In this document: positions 16,665-26,426 of the stretch, piece by piece | How the letters are laid out: every line of letters begins with the position of its first letter | Numbering within the stretch: the first letter of the stretch is position 1 | NCBI GenBank assembly: GCA_025355645.1 | Contig: JANXZG010000025.1 | Span: 1-64,000, forward strand | DNA: 64,000 nt | Source: Gammaproteobacteria bacterium | Lineage (GTDB): Bacteria > Pseudomonadota > Gammaproteobacteria > Steroidobacterales > Steroidobacteraceae | Direction: 5' to 3' | Position numbers and translations under genes: made by a program | The notes under the pieces: generated by a model | Seen by the model: only the letters and a program-made list of their open reading frames with translations | Databases searched by the model: none | What the model was told of the DNA's origin: nothing

Positions 16665-17969
16665 TCAGTGCGGCGGACCCGCGCCATTGATCACGGCTTC
16701 CGAGGCGGCGCGTTCCGTGCGCAGTCGTGCGGCGACTTTTTCCGTCTGCTCCATGACCCGCAGTACATTCTCTCCCGCGATCTTGGCAATGTCGGCATCA
16801 CTCCAGCCGCGGCGCATAAGCTCAGCGAGCAGTGCCGGGAACTTGTCGACACCGTCGAGCCCGGCGGGGGTGTTGGAGATGCCGTCAAAATCGGAACCCA
16901 GTCCCACATGATCAATGCCGGCGACCGAGCGGATGTGCTCGGCGTGATCGGCGACCTGCGAGAGCGTCGCATGCGGTTCCGGGTGAGCGCTAACCCAGGC
17001 ATCGAGCGCTGATTTCGCCCGGTCCGGCTGCCCGATGTACAGGCCGTCGAATGGCGGTGAATTGTTGCGCGACTGTTCCGCGGCATGATCGGCGTCCCAG
17101 TGGCGCACCTGGTCCGAGTCGTAGCCGGAGGCAAAGTTGACCATGACCACGCCGCCCTTGGCCGCGACCAGGCGTAGTACGTCATCGGGCACATTGCGCG
17201 GATGATCCACGAGGGCGCGCGCCGAGGAGTGGGAGTAGATCACCGGCGCCACGCTTGCCTCGAGCGCCATTCTCATCGTATCGGCCGAGACGTGACTCAG
17301 GTCGATCAGCATCCCGATGCGGTTCATCTCGTGGATGACCTCGATGCCGAAGGGGGTCAGTCCATGATACTTGGGCGTGTCAGTTGCCGAATCTGCCCAA
17401 TCGGTGGTCAGCGAGTGCGTCAGCGTCATGTAGCGTGCGCCCAGGTCGTACATCTGCCGCAGCACAGCCAGTGAATTGTTGACCTGGTGCCCGCCCTCGA
17501 TGCCGATCAGCGAGGCAATGCGGTGGGCGCGGTGAATTCGCCGGACATCGGCGGCCGTGTAGGCCATCTCGAGGTCCCCTGGGTAGAGCGCGGTGAACCG
17601 TTTAACGAGGTCAATCTGTTCGATCGTGGTCTGGACTGCCTCGAAACCTGTGGTCGTGGCCGGTATCCATACGGACCAGAATTGACCGCCGACGCGCCCG
17701 GCCTTGAGCCTTGGGATATCGGTCATCAAGGCAACCTCGCTCGCTGGCGCGGCAATCGAGGCGGTATCGGATCGCAAGTCAATGGATGCCAATTTCCCTT
17801 TGCTGCGAACCCGTAGTTCCCATGGCAGGTCATTGTGGCCGTCGATCAGCGGCGTTGCCGCCAGCACCCGCTCGATGCGTGCCGCTGTGCTGTCGCTGGC
17901 CGCCGTCGCGGCCGGGCCGATCGCCAAGGACATTGTGAGCGCTGAAATGGCTGATACGAAAGTTTTCAC
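16665..17969 (-). CDS. Membrane dipeptidase (peptidase M19, renal dipeptidase family)
   Basis: A zinc dipeptidase of 434 residues with a Sec signal peptide ending about residue 23. Metal and active-site motifs are visible in order: DGHNDLPWE, GIEGGHQ, LTHSL, LIDLSHVS, YSHSSARAL and GLGSDFDG. M19 enzymes hydrolyse dipeptides, including D-amino-acid-containing ones. The start is GTG, overlapping the ABC ATPase stop as GTGA, so translation is probably coupled. Its position between a sugar importer and a serine hydrolase suggests handling of a conjugate or cell-wall-like substrate, but that is inference. Confidence 0.92.
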   Translation of the reverse strand: MKTFVSAISALTMSLAIGPAATAASDSTAARIERVLAATPLIDGHNDLPWELRVRSKGKLASIDLRSDTASIAAPASEVALMTDIPRLKAGRVGGQFWSVWIPATTTGFEAVQTTIEQIDLVKRFTALYPGDLEMAYTAADVRRIHRAHRIASLIGIEGGHQVNNSLAVLRQMYDLGARYMTLTHSLTTDWADSATDTPKYHGLTPFGIEVIHEMNRIGMLIDLSHVSADTMRMALEASVAPVIYSHSSARALVDHPRNVPDDVLRLVAAKGGVVMVNFASGYDSDQVRHWDADHAAEQSRNNSPPFDGLYIGQPDRAKSALDAWVSAHPEPHATLSQVADHAEHIRSVAGIDHVGLGSDFDGISNTPAGLDGVDKFPALLAELMRRGWSDADIAKIAGENVLRVMEQTEKVAARLRTERAASEAVINGAGPPH

Positions 17970-19075
17970 GGGTGAGCCGCTCCTTGAGACAGGGGTCGCA
18001 GGCGCTTGCCGCTGTCGACATCGAACAGCAACAGGTCCAGCGGATCGATATGCATGGCGAGTCGATCGCCGCTTCTGAATTTTATCCGGTCGGTCGTATA
18101 GATTTTCAGCAATTGGCCGCCCGCCTTTATGTGCATGATCATGCCAATGCCGGTCGCTTCAACCAGATCGACCTCAGCCGGGATGCCGTTGGCATCGGCC
18201 CCGAATGACATCCGCTCCGGGCGGATGCCCGCAATCACCCGTCCGGTTACCGGCATCGATGAGGGCCGCTGCACCGCCGCGAGCGCTTCACTGCCGATCA
18301 TGACAGTAACATCGCCTGGGGCGCCGGAATCCTCCCGCAGCGTCGCTTCCAGCAGGTTCATGGCCGGCGCGCCGATGAACCCGGCAACAAACAAGTTGGC
18401 CGGATCATCGTATAGCTCTTGCGGCGGTCCGACCTGCTGGGCGATGCCATCGTTCATGACCACGATCCGGTCGGCCATCGTCATCGCCTCGACCTGGTCG
18501 TGGGTGACGTAAATCGAGGTTGTACGCAGCTCCAGGTACAGGCGTCGGATTTCGTAGCGCATCTGTTCGCGCAGGCGCGCATCGAGGTTCGACAGCGGCT
18601 CATCGAACAGGAAGGCCTTCGGTTCGCGCACGATAGCCCGGCCCATGGCGACGCGCTGGCGCTGGCCGCCGGATAACTGCCGCGGTTTTCGCTCGAGCAG
18701 GCCGGTCAGTCCCAGCTTCTCGCTGACGCCCTGCACCAGCATTTCCATGCGCTCGCGCGGAATGCCCCGCAAGGAAAGCCCGAAGCGCAGGTTCTCGCGC
18801 ACCGTCATGTGTGGATACAGCGCATAGGACTGGAACACCATCGCGAGGTCACGCTCCTTCGGCGCGAGCTCGTTGATCACGCGGTTATCGACGCGGATCT
18901 CGCCGGTCGTGATTTCCTCGAGGCCCGCGATCAGGCGCAGCAGCGTCGACTTGCCGCAGCCCGAGGGTCCCACCAGCACGATGAATTCTCCGTCGCGGAC
19001 CTCAAGGTCAATGCCGCGCAACACCGACACGGTGCCATATTTCTTGCAGACGCCCTTGATCGAGATGGCGGCCAC
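17966..19075 (-). CDS. Sugar ABC transporter ATPase (UgpC/MsmK/MalK family)
   Basis: A CUT1-type ABC ATPase of 369 residues. Walker A is GPSGCGKST (36-44), the signature LSGGQ is at 134-138, Walker B FLFDEP at 155-160, and a C-terminal TOBE/OB regulatory domain (about 240-365) matches the MalK group. It begins at GTG, 4 bases downstream of the second permease gene. It energises the importer encoded by the three preceding genes. The TOBE domain could allow coupling to a regulator or a phosphotransferase component, as in MalK, but no regulator is nearby. Confidence 0.95.
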   Translation of the reverse strand: MAAISIKGVCKKYGTVSVLRGIDLEVRDGEFIVLVGPSGCGKSTLLRLIAGLEEITTGEIRVDNRVINELAPKERDLAMVFQSYALYPHMTVRENLRFGLSLRGIPRERMEMLVQGVSEKLGLTGLLERKPRQLSGGQRQRVAMGRAIVREPKAFLFDEPLSNLDARLREQMRYEIRRLYLELRTTSIYVTHDQVEAMTMADRIVVMNDGIAQQVGPPQELYDDPANLFVAGFIGAPAMNLLEATLREDSGAPGDVTVMIGSEALAAVQRPSSMPVTGRVIAGIRPERMSFGADANGIPAEVDLVEATGIGMIMHIKAGGQLLKIYTTDRIKFRSGDRLAMHIDPLDLLLFDVDSGKRLRPLSQGAAHP

Positions 19076-19078
19076 TGT

Positions 19079-19918
19079 TCAGCCCTTGACCGCGCCGGCC
19101 GTGAGCCCCTGGACCAGGTGGCGCTGGATCAGCAGGAAAAATGCGCAGACGGGCAGCAGCGCCAGCACGCCGGCGGCCATCATCTGCCCGAAATCCACCG
19201 AGAACTTCGACACGAATGCCAGCAGACCCACCGGGAAAGTGCTCGCGTCGCTTGAGGAATTCAGCATCAGCGCAAATAGCAGTTCGCTCCACGCGGCCGT
19301 GAAAACAAAACCCAGCGTCGCGGCGAGTCCCGGCAGCGTCAGCGGCACAATGATCGAGCGAAATGCGCGAAAGCGCGACGCGCCGTCGATCATGGCGGCC
19401 TCCTCCAAGTCGCGCGGCACGGCATCGAAAAAAGACTGCATCAGGAAGGTTGCGAATGGCACGTTAAAAGCAGTGTAGACGATCACGAGGCCCGTCAGGC
19501 TGTTGGTCAGGCCAAGCGGGGAGAGCAGCCGGAAAATCGGCGCGACGATCATGACCAGCGGGAACATTTGCGTGACCATCAGCACCCCGACGATCAGGAA
19601 CTTACCTGTGAACGAAAATCTGGAAAAACAATATCCGGCGGCGGTCGCGATCAGGGTCGAGGTGACCGAGGTCGCCCCTGCAACGATTACGCTGTTGCGG
19701 AAGAATAGCGGAAATGCGGTATGGCGCAGGACCGAGACATAGTGAGCGAATGTCGTGTGCGAGGGCCACAGGCGCACCCCTTCGCTATACAGCAGGTCGT
19801 TCGGGGTGATCGAGACCTTGACCAACCAGTAAAGCGGGAAAAGCGCAAAGACCACGAACAGCGCCAGCAGGGCATAGTGCAGGATCCAGTACAGGCGAAC
19901 CTTCAGACAATGCTTCAT
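19079..19918 (-). CDS. Sugar ABC transporter permease (MalG/CUT1 family)
   Basis: A six-helix inner-membrane permease of 279 residues. The ATPase-contacting EAA loop is DLEEAAMIDGASRFRAFRSI followed by VPLTLPG (about residues 178-205). The C-terminus VQGLTAGAVKG is typical of MalG-like subunits. It lies 6 bases after the other permease gene and ahead of the ATPase gene. The sugar cannot be read from the permease; neighbouring Leloir genes point to galactose or a galactose-containing oligosaccharide. Confidence 0.94.
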   Translation of the reverse strand: MKHCLKVRLYWILHYALLALFVVFALFPLYWLVKVSITPNDLLYSEGVRLWPSHTTFAHYVSVLRHTAFPLFFRNSVIVAGATSVTSTLIATAAGYCFSRFSFTGKFLIVGVLMVTQMFPLVMIVAPIFRLLSPLGLTNSLTGLVIVYTAFNVPFATFLMQSFFDAVPRDLEEAAMIDGASRFRAFRSIIVPLTLPGLAATLGFVFTAAWSELLFALMLNSSSDASTFPVGLLAFVSKFSVDFGQMMAAGVLALLPVCAFFLLIQRHLVQGLTAGAVKG

Positions 19919-19924
19919 GTGTGT

Positions 19925-20809
19925 TCAGCCGCGCTTGGCGAGCGCATGGCGCAGCGCGAGCAGTGCCAGGGCGTACAGCAACAATAGCAGCAGCAGCACC
20001 GCCGCGACTGCCGAGGCATAGCCGAAGTCGAGACGCTGGAATGCCTGCGTGAAAATATAGCTGGCCAGGATCTGGGTCGAGTCGGCCGGGCCCCCTCGGG
20101 TCATGACGACGATCAGATCCGGAAAATTGGCGATCCACACGGTGCGCAGCATCACGGTAATGGCGATGGTGGGTGCCAGCAGCGGCAGCGTGATGCGCCG
20201 GAACTGTTGCCAGGCATTGGCGCCATCCATGGTGGCCGCCTCGTACAAATCCTTCGGAATCGACTGCAGTGCGGCCAGCAGGGTAATCGCGAAAAAAGGA
20301 ATGCCCCACCAGACATTGGCAATGATGGGCCCCCACAGGGCGTGATCCGGATCCGACAACAGATTGTCCGGCGTTTTCATGACCCCGAGGGCACTCAGCC
20401 AGTAAGGCAGCGGTCCGACCACCGGATTGAACAGCCAGGCCCAGTTCAGGCCCGAGAGAAAGCTCGGCACGGCCCAGGGCAGGAACACGCAGAGCTGGAT
20501 CGCACGGCGACCGACAAACGGGCGATTCAGCAGCAGCGCGAGCATGAGGCCCAGTCCAAATTGCAGCACGACGCAGCTGACGGTCCAGATCACCGTGTTG
20601 CGCAGCGCATTCCAGAAGCTGGCGTCGGCGTAGAGCTCGCGAAAATGCTGAAGCCCGACATAATCGCCGCTCAGGGGGTCAAGCAGCGTGATGTCATGAA
20701 AGGCGTAGGACAGGCCGATCACGAGCGGCACGAACATAATCGCCCCGATCAGGATGACCGACGGCGCCGCATAGAAGTAGGGTTCGAGCCAGAGCAGCGT
20801 GCGCCGCAC
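19925..20809 (-). CDS. Sugar ABC transporter permease (MalF/UgpA, CUT1 family)
   Basis: A 294-residue permease with six predicted helices and the EAA-type motif DLYEAATMDGANAWQQFRRI followed by TLPLLAP (about residues 190-215). It begins at GTG, 4 bases after the binding-protein stop. Together with the MalG-like subunit it forms the transmembrane channel of the importer. It lacks the large periplasmic loop of E. coli MalF, as is usual in CUT1 systems outside maltose uptake. Confidence 0.94.
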   Translation of the reverse strand: MRRTLLWLEPYFYAAPSVILIGAIMFVPLVIGLSYAFHDITLLDPLSGDYVGLQHFRELYADASFWNALRNTVIWTVSCVVLQFGLGLMLALLLNRPFVGRRAIQLCVFLPWAVPSFLSGLNWAWLFNPVVGPLPYWLSALGVMKTPDNLLSDPDHALWGPIIANVWWGIPFFAITLLAALQSIPKDLYEAATMDGANAWQQFRRITLPLLAPTIAITVMLRTVWIANFPDLIVVMTRGGPADSTQILASYIFTQAFQRLDFGYASAVAAVLLLLLLLYALALLALRHALAKRG

Positions 20810-20813
20810 GGCG

Positions 20814-22073
20814 CTATTTCCCGGCCAGCATTTTCTGGTTGGCCTTAGTCAGGTAGTTGGCCCATTGCCGAGCCATCTCGGCGGGCGATATCTGCCCAAG
20901 CAGGGCCTGCTGACCGGTCCGAACCACCAGCGAGTCGGCGAAGAACGCAAATCCAGGCAGGTAAGTCGGCATGGGCTGGGGTAACTGGTCCTTGTCGGCA
21001 AGCTCGGCGAACCATCCTTGCATCTGCGGCGATGCATATATCGGATCCTTCTCCGCAGCCTTGTAGATGGGCAGCGCGCCGACCCGCCGGTTCCAGATCA
21101 GGTTTCCGGCCGGATCATCGATGGCCTGGATCAGTTTCCAGTCGAGATCCTTGTGTTCGCTACTCTTGAATATGGACCATCCGGTCCAGCCCGTGGTGGG
21201 AAAGGCTTTGCCCGAAGGACCCTTTGGCAAGGGCGCCACGCCATAGTCTTCTGGCTTCATGCGCTGGGCGATTGCAATCAGCGAATCCGGGTCCTGGTCC
21301 AACATCGCGCAGGTGCCTGAATAGAATCCCGCGACGACTTCGTTGAAACCCCAGTTCACGCTGTCCTTGGGCGCAAGGCCGTTCTTGTAGAGGTCGATGA
21401 ACCAGGTCAGGCCCCGGATCCACTCCGGATCGGCCAGTGTCGAGGTGCCGTCGGCGTGGAAATAGGCGCCACTGCCGGCCTCGGTCGCGCCGAAAATCAT
21501 CCAGCCATTTAAGCCCCCTGGCCCGCCGCGCATGCAGTATCCGTACTTGCCCGGCAAAGCCGAAACTTTCTTTGAGACTTGTAGAAATTCATCCAATGTT
21601 TTTGGCGGCGCATCGACGCCTGCCTGCCGGAACAGCTTCTTGTTATAAATCAGCGCACGCAGGTAGATACCATAGGGCATCAGGTAAGCGGTCTTGTCCA
21701 CCGCGCGCGCCATGCCCAGCGCGCGCTCATTGAGGCCCGCGGTCTCACTCCATTTGGCCAGATACGGCTCAAGGCTCTCCAGTTTGCCGTTTCCGGCATA
21801 CAACGACAGCCACCGATCCGGCATCTCGACGACATCGGGGACGTCGCCCGCCGATACCATCGTCGCGAATTTCTCGAATGATGAACCCCAGGGCAGCGAG
21901 GTGATTTCCACCTGCACGCCAGGATTCTGGCTCTCGAATTTCTGTACCAGTCCCTTCAGCGTCTCGGTGCGCTCGGGGCTCGTCAGTACCTCGACGAGCT
22001 TCAGCGTCGTTGCCGCTGGCGCGCCCGCCGACATCACCACGCAGGCCATTAAGATCAGGGCGCGGCTCAACAC
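20814..22073 (-). CDS. Sugar ABC transporter periplasmic substrate-binding protein
   Basis: An extracellular solute-binding protein of family 1 (about 419 residues). I place the start at GTG 22073, giving a signal peptide [21 protein letters not shown] and a GGGAG site; this overlaps the galT stop by 7 bases. A longer reading to 22214 would run deep into galT. The mature protein shows the family-1 opening [23 protein letters not shown] and [14 protein letters not shown]. It feeds the adjacent permeases. Linkage to galM-galK-galT suggests galactosides as ligand. Confidence 0.92.
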   Translation of the reverse strand: MLSRALILMACVVMSAGAPAATTLKLVEVLTSPERTETLKGLVQKFESQNPGVQVEITSLPWGSSFEKFATMVSAGDVPDVVEMPDRWLSLYAGNGKLESLEPYLAKWSETAGLNERALGMARAVDKTAYLMPYGIYLRALIYNKKLFRQAGVDAPPKTLDEFLQVSKKVSALPGKYGYCMRGGPGGLNGWMIFGATEAGSGAYFHADGTSTLADPEWIRGLTWFIDLYKNGLAPKDSVNWGFNEVVAGFYSGTCAMLDQDPDSLIAIAQRMKPEDYGVAPLPKGPSGKAFPTTGWTGWSIFKSSEHKDLDWKLIQAIDDPAGNLIWNRRVGALPIYKAAEKDPIYASPQMQGWFAELADKDQLPQPMPTYLPGFAFFADSLVVRTGQQALLGQISPAEMARQWANYLTKANQKMLAGK

Positions 22074-23101
22074 GGCTGCTCCCGCAGGCGCGCAGCAGCG
22101 GCCTCCGGCGTGAAATCCCGCTGCGGTCCAGCCAGCATTTCGTAACCGACCATGAACTTGCGCACCGTCGACGAGCGCAGCAGGGGCGGATAGAAGTGCG
22201 CGTGCAGGTGCCATCCGGCGTGGCCCTGGCCATCGGTGGGCTGCTGGTGAACGCCCATGGTGTAGGGAAAGACCATGTCAAACAGCGCATCGTAGCGCCG
22301 GGCGAGTTCCTTCAGCACCTGCGCGAATGCATCGCGGCCACGCGCGTCCAGCTGATCGAGTGCGCCCGCGTGCCGGCGCGGCAGCACGAGCGTCTCGAAG
22401 GGCCATACCGCCCAGAACGGCACGAGCGCGACGAAATCTTCATTGGCGCACACAATGCGCTCGCCGCGATCAAGCTCAAGCGCGGAGTAATCACAAAGCA
22501 GGCAGCTGCCGTGTTCCCGCAGGTGGCGAGCCTGGCGATCTGACTCGCAGATCACCTCATTGGGAAGGTGCTGATTCGTCCAGATCTGGCCGTGCGGATG
22601 GGCGTTGCTCGCGCCCATCATGGCGCCGCGATTCTCAAAAATCGTGATTGCATTGACGAACGGCTCCCTGCCGAGGCTCACCGTCTGCGTGGCCCAGGTA
22701 TCGATGACCTCGCGGATCCCGGTGAGCGGCATCTGCCCGAGTGTCAGGTCGTGGCGGGGCGAATAGCACAACACACGGCAAAGTCCCCTCTCGCCCTGTG
22801 CCTGCAGCAGCGAATGCACGTGGACCTCTGCAGGCGTGCCCTGCGCACGCAGCGCGGGAAAGTCATTGTCAAATACGAACGTGGATAAGTAGTCAGGATT
22901 GACGACGCCACCCGCGCGCCGGTTGCCCGGACACAAGTAACATGACGGATCATGCGCGAGCGCCGATGGCTGCACGTGCTCTTCGAGCTGGCCCTGCCAG
23001 GGCCGCGCGGTGCGCTGCGGCGATACCAGCACCCATTCGCCGCTCAGCGGGTTCAGCCGCCGATGCACATCGGCTTGCAGGTTCAGTTCAGTGGGCCCCA
23101 T
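22067..23101 (-). CDS. galT: Galactose-1-phosphate uridylyltransferase
   Basis: The Leloir-pathway enzyme exchanging UMP between UDP-glucose and galactose-1-phosphate. A zinc-binding CYLC pair occurs near residues 57-60 and the catalytic His-Pro-His lies in [10 protein letters not shown]. The length (about 344 residues) is normal for class I GalT. The start at ATG 23101 has a GAGGCGG site and overlaps galK by 14 bases, arguing for translational coupling; the longer in-frame extension is not needed. The 3' end overlaps the binding-protein start. Confidence 0.95.
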   Translation of the reverse strand: MGPTELNLQADVHRRLNPLSGEWVLVSPQRTARPWQGQLEEHVQPSALAHDPSCYLCPGNRRAGGVVNPDYLSTFVFDNDFPALRAQGTPAEVHVHSLLQAQGERGLCRVLCYSPRHDLTLGQMPLTGIREVIDTWATQTVSLGREPFVNAITIFENRGAMMGASNAHPHGQIWTNQHLPNEVICESDRQARHLREHGSCLLCDYSALELDRGERIVCANEDFVALVPFWAVWPFETLVLPRRHAGALDQLDARGRDAFAQVLKELARRYDALFDMVFPYTMGVHQQPTDGQGHAGWHLHAHFYPPLLRSSTVRKFMVGYEMLAGPQRDFTPEAAAARLREQPC

Positions 23102-24245
23102 CGGCCGCCTCGCATACATAGATCTGCGCAGCGCGCCCGGTCGCACGCGCGTAATCCGCTGCCACCTGCGAGCGAAATTGCTGCACCCGATCACTGCGCA
23201 CAAGATTCACCGTACATCCTCCAAAGCCACCCCCGGTCATACGCGCGCCGTATACCCCGTCAATCGAGTCGGCCAGTCGCACCATCAGGTCAAGCTCGTC
23301 ACAGCTGACTTCGTAGTCATCGCGGAGGCTGCGGTGCGACTCACGCATCAGCGCCCCAAAGCCCGCGAGATCCGCACCTTCCAACGCGCCGGCCGCGGCG
23401 ACGACGCGCTCGTTTTCCGAGATGACATGGCGGCAACGCCTGAAAATCAGCGGATCAAGCGCATCCTTGAACGCTCGCAACTGCGCAGAGGACACATCCC
23501 GAAGTGCGGTCAAGCCCGGTATCTTCCGGCCCAGGGCCTGCACACCCAGTTCGCACTGTTCACGGCGACGATTGTATTCGCTTCCAGCCAGCCGGTGATG
23601 CACCATGGTATTGCAGATAAGCAGCTGCGCGGCCTGCAGCGACAGGTAGCGATGTTCAAGCGAGCGGCAATCAAGCAAGATCGCATGCCCGGCGCGTCCA
23701 TGGACCGACGCAAACTGGTCCATGATCCCGCAGCGCATGCCGACGTACTGGTTCTCCGCGCGCTGGCAGAGCTGCGCAAGCTGCAGACCGCCGATGGACA
23801 AATCCGCTACCCGGGTCAGGGCGAGGGCAGAGGCGACTTCAAGCGCGGCCGATGAGCTCAAGCCCGCGCCAAGCGGTACATCGCCATGAATCAGCAGATC
23901 GGCGCCGCCGATCGCGATACCTTCCTGCTGTAGTGCCCATGCCACGCCCGCTACGTAATCGACCCAATGCGCACTCTGGCCGCTGCGGTGCTGCACGGCC
24001 AGTGCTCCGGACAGCGCGACTTCGCGTGTCTCGGCAAGATTAACCGAGCGCATCCGCAGCAACCGATCGGTTCGGGGTGCCGCTGCAATGGTAGTGTGGA
24101 ACTGAATCGCGGCAGGCATCACGAACCCGGCGTTGTAGTCGGTGTGCTCGCCGATCAGGTTGACCCGTCCGGGGGCGCTAAACAGGCGGGGCTCGGCGCC
24201 AAAGCGTACCTTGAATTCATTGCGCAGTTTTTCCTGATCCGCCAT
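23088..24245 (-). CDS. galK: Galactokinase
   Basis: A GHMP-family kinase of 385 residues that phosphorylates alpha-D-galactose at C1. The galactokinase signature [20 protein letters not shown] lies near residues 30-50, motif 2 [14 protein letters not shown] near 115-130 and motif 3 [17 protein letters not shown] near the C-terminus. I use ATG 24245, 4 bases after the galM stop; a GTG 36 bases upstream is the alternative. The order galM-galK-galT with overlaps gives the Leloir route except for galE. Confidence 0.96.
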   Translation of the reverse strand: MADQEKLRNEFKVRFGAEPRLFSAPGRVNLIGEHTDYNAGFVMPAAIQFHTTIAAAPRTDRLLRMRSVNLAETREVALSGALAVQHRSGQSAHWVDYVAGVAWALQQEGIAIGGADLLIHGDVPLGAGLSSSAALEVASALALTRVADLSIGGLQLAQLCQRAENQYVGMRCGIMDQFASVHGRAGHAILLDCRSLEHRYLSLQAAQLLICNTMVHHRLAGSEYNRRREQCELGVQALGRKIPGLTALRDVSSAQLRAFKDALDPLIFRRCRHVISENERVVAAAGALEGADLAGFGALMRESHRSLRDDYEVSCDELDLMVRLADSIDGVYGARMTGGGFGGCTVNLVRSDRVQQFRSQVAADYARATGRAAQIYVCEAADGAH

Positions 24246-24249
24246 GTCG

Positions 24250-25395
24250 CTAGCGCGCGAAAAACCGGTAGGCGATGACACTCCTGTAGGGCTGGCCGGG
24301 TTTTAGCACGGTCGACGGAAAGGCTAAATGGTTCGGGGAATCAGGATAGTGCTGCGGCTCGAGCGTAAAGGCATCGCGACGCTGGTAAATCCTGCCGCCC
24401 TTGCCCTTGATGGTGCCATCAAGGAAATTGCCGGTGTAGAACTGCAAACCGGGCTCGCTGGAACTGACTTCGACGACCCGGCCTGTCTCCGGTTCATACA
24501 CGGTCGCCATCACCCCGAGCGCGCCGGCCGGCTTGTCGATCACCCAATTGTGGTCGTAGCCCAGGCCGAAGCAGATTTGTTCATCGCTTGCGTCGATGCG
24601 TGCGCCAATCGGCATCGGGCTGCGAAAATCAAGCGGCGTATTGGCAACCGCGCGCACCTCACCGGTGGGTATCTGCGTGCTATCGATCGGCGTGAAGGTG
24701 TTCGCGTTGATCTGTGCAACGGAGCCGAGCACATCGCCGTGGCCGCGCAGGTTGAAATAGGTATGCTGTGTCAGGTTCAGCACCGTGTCCTTGTCGGTCG
24801 ACGCCGTGAACTCGAGCCGCAAGGCGTCCTTTGTAGTCAGCGTGTACGTGGCCTGCACGGTCAGCGTGCCCGGGTATCCTTCCTCCCCGTCCGCACTGAC
24901 ATAGCCAAGCGTCAGCGCGGGTCCCTCCGGGGTCACAGCAGAACCTGTGACCTTCCACAGCACTTTATCGAAGCCCACAATTCCACCGTGCAGGGAATTG
25001 GGCGCGTTGTTGATCGCCAGCATGTAGCGCGTGCCATTCAGCGCGAACGACCCATGCGCGATGCGATTGGCGTAGCGCCCGATAAGCGCGCCAAAATAGG
25101 GGCTGCTTTTCAGGTAGCCAGCCAGCGAGTCATACCCCAGCACCACATCGGCCCAATGCCCCTGCCGGTCAGGAGCCGTCAGGAAGGTAACAATGCCGCC
25201 GTAGGTCGCAATGTGCACTTCCATGCCGTGAGGATTGCGCAACTGGTACAGATCGACCGCGGCGCCGTTGGGCAATTGGCCGAAAGCTGAGCGAACGATG
25301 CTGCCGGCGGGGCTCTGTTCAGACATGGAATCCGCTCCCGTCAGGGGTAATGAGAACAAGCATAAACATAGCAGTGCCGAATGTGCCCTTTTCAC
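24250..25395 (-). CDS. galM: Exported aldose 1-epimerase (galactose mutarotase)
   Basis: A mutarotase of 381 residues with a Sec-type N-terminal signal (about residues 1-22, ending LTGADS), so it probably acts in the periplasm, presenting the correct anomer to import or to GalK. Conserved active-site residues appear in LTQHTYFNLRG (His), YDHNWVID (His) and the C-terminal SEPGLQFYTGNF (Glu). The start is GTG and forms a GTGA overlap with the desaturase stop. Cytosolic GalM proteins lack the leader. Confidence 0.92.
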   Translation of the reverse strand: MKRAHSALLCLCLFSLPLTGADSMSEQSPAGSIVRSAFGQLPNGAAVDLYQLRNPHGMEVHIATYGGIVTFLTAPDRQGHWADVVLGYDSLAGYLKSSPYFGALIGRYANRIAHGSFALNGTRYMLAINNAPNSLHGGIVGFDKVLWKVTGSAVTPEGPALTLGYVSADGEEGYPGTLTVQATYTLTTKDALRLEFTASTDKDTVLNLTQHTYFNLRGHGDVLGSVAQINANTFTPIDSTQIPTGEVRAVANTPLDFRSPMPIGARIDASDEQICFGLGYDHNWVIDKPAGALGVMATVYEPETGRVVEVSSSEPGLQFYTGNFLDGTIKGKGGRIYQRRDAFTLEPQHYPDSPNHLAFPSTVLKPGQPYRSVIAYRFFAR

Positions 25396-26426
25396 GTCGT
25401 TGTCCTCGATGAGCGTTCACGCCGGGCGGCGAACGTCGGGGAAAATTGATATGCAGGTTCGTTTTTCTGGCGCGCAAGGATCATCGCAATATTCTTCCAT
25501 GTTGCATAAAGCCCGCGCGGACATGCCGGCAGCTCGGATTTGATCAGCCGGTGCAGACGTCCCAGCCGATAGCAAGGTATCGCGAGGTACATATGATGCT
25601 CGGTGTGATAGTTCATGTGCCAGTACAGGAACCGGACCACCGGATTCAGGTAGATCGTGCGGCAACTGTCGCGAAAATCATCCGTGAAATCCTTGAGACC
25701 GACATGTTGCGAATTGTTGCACAGAAAGAACAGCCAGCCACCGTAGAACTGAGCGAACGTGACCAGCACCACGATCATCCACCAGTGCATCCAAAGCGCG
25801 ACGATCGCGATCGTGGCGTGCCCGGCAAGCAGGATGCGCGACCAATTGAACATCTGCCGCGCCTTGTCCGGATTTTCATCGAACAGGACATGCTCCCACT
25901 GGCCCTCCAGCTGGCCGCGCGCGTGGCGAATGTTGGACCTCAACATGATCAGCAGTCCCTTGATGTTCAGGATGGCACTGTCCAGGAAGTCTCTGACCGA
26001 GAGCTTGATCGGCAGCACCACCTCAAGATCATCTGGCGGATGCAAGGTGTACTTATGATGCTCGGTGTGGCTGGTCCAGAACAGGTGGTGGTTATGCCAG
26101 CCTAGGAAGCTGAAAATACGCAGAAAGAATCCATTGAGCCACCGGGTCCTGAAGACCGTGTCATGAATCAGCTCATGAAAACCATTGATCAGGAAATTCC
26201 AGCACATGCCGTGCACGAATACGATCGCGGTAACTAGCGGCCACGGCCAATCCCAGCGCTCGGCCCCCTCGAACGCCAGAGTGCCAGTCACTGCGAGCAC
26301 GCCAAGGTGGCCGAGCGTCTGCAAGGCGCCCAAGGTGTCGCTGCGTTTCAGGAGGCTGGCAAGTTCATCACGGTCCACCGGCACGCGATACCAGGAGACG
26401 CGCTGTTTTTCCGACCTAGGAGGCAT
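25392..26426 (-). CDS. Membrane fatty acid desaturase family protein
   Basis: A di-iron membrane desaturase or hydroxylase of about 344 residues. The three histidine boxes are visible: HELIHD, HNHHLFWTSHTEHH and HTEHH near the C-terminus, set between paired hydrophobic segments. It introduces a double bond or hydroxyl into an acyl or lipid substrate in the inner membrane. The ATG used overlaps the PhyH-like stop by 11 bases; an upstream in-frame start would overlap more. Its presence in front of galactose genes is unusual, and its lipid substrate cannot be deduced. Confidence 0.88.
   Translation of the reverse strand: MPPRSEKQRVSWYRVPVDRDELASLLKRSDTLGALQTLGHLGVLAVTGTLAFEGAERWDWPWPLVTAIVFVHGMCWNFLINGFHELIHDTVFRTRWLNGFFLRIFSFLGWHNHHLFWTSHTEHHKYTLHPPDDLEVVLPIKLSVRDFLDSAILNIKGLLIMLRSNIRHARGQLEGQWEHVLFDENPDKARQMFNWSRILLAGHATIAIVALWMHWWMIVVLVTFAQFYGGWLFFLCNNSQHVGLKDFTDDFRDSCRTIYLNPVVRFLYWHMNYHTEHHMYLAIPCYRLGRLHRLIKSELPACPRGLYATWKNIAMILARQKNEPAYQFSPTFAARRERSSRTTT

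Noticed and set aside
24328..25290. A 320-codon plus-strand frame opposite galM
   Set aside because: GalM active-site residues are on the minus strand; the plus frame is a mirror artefact of biased codons.
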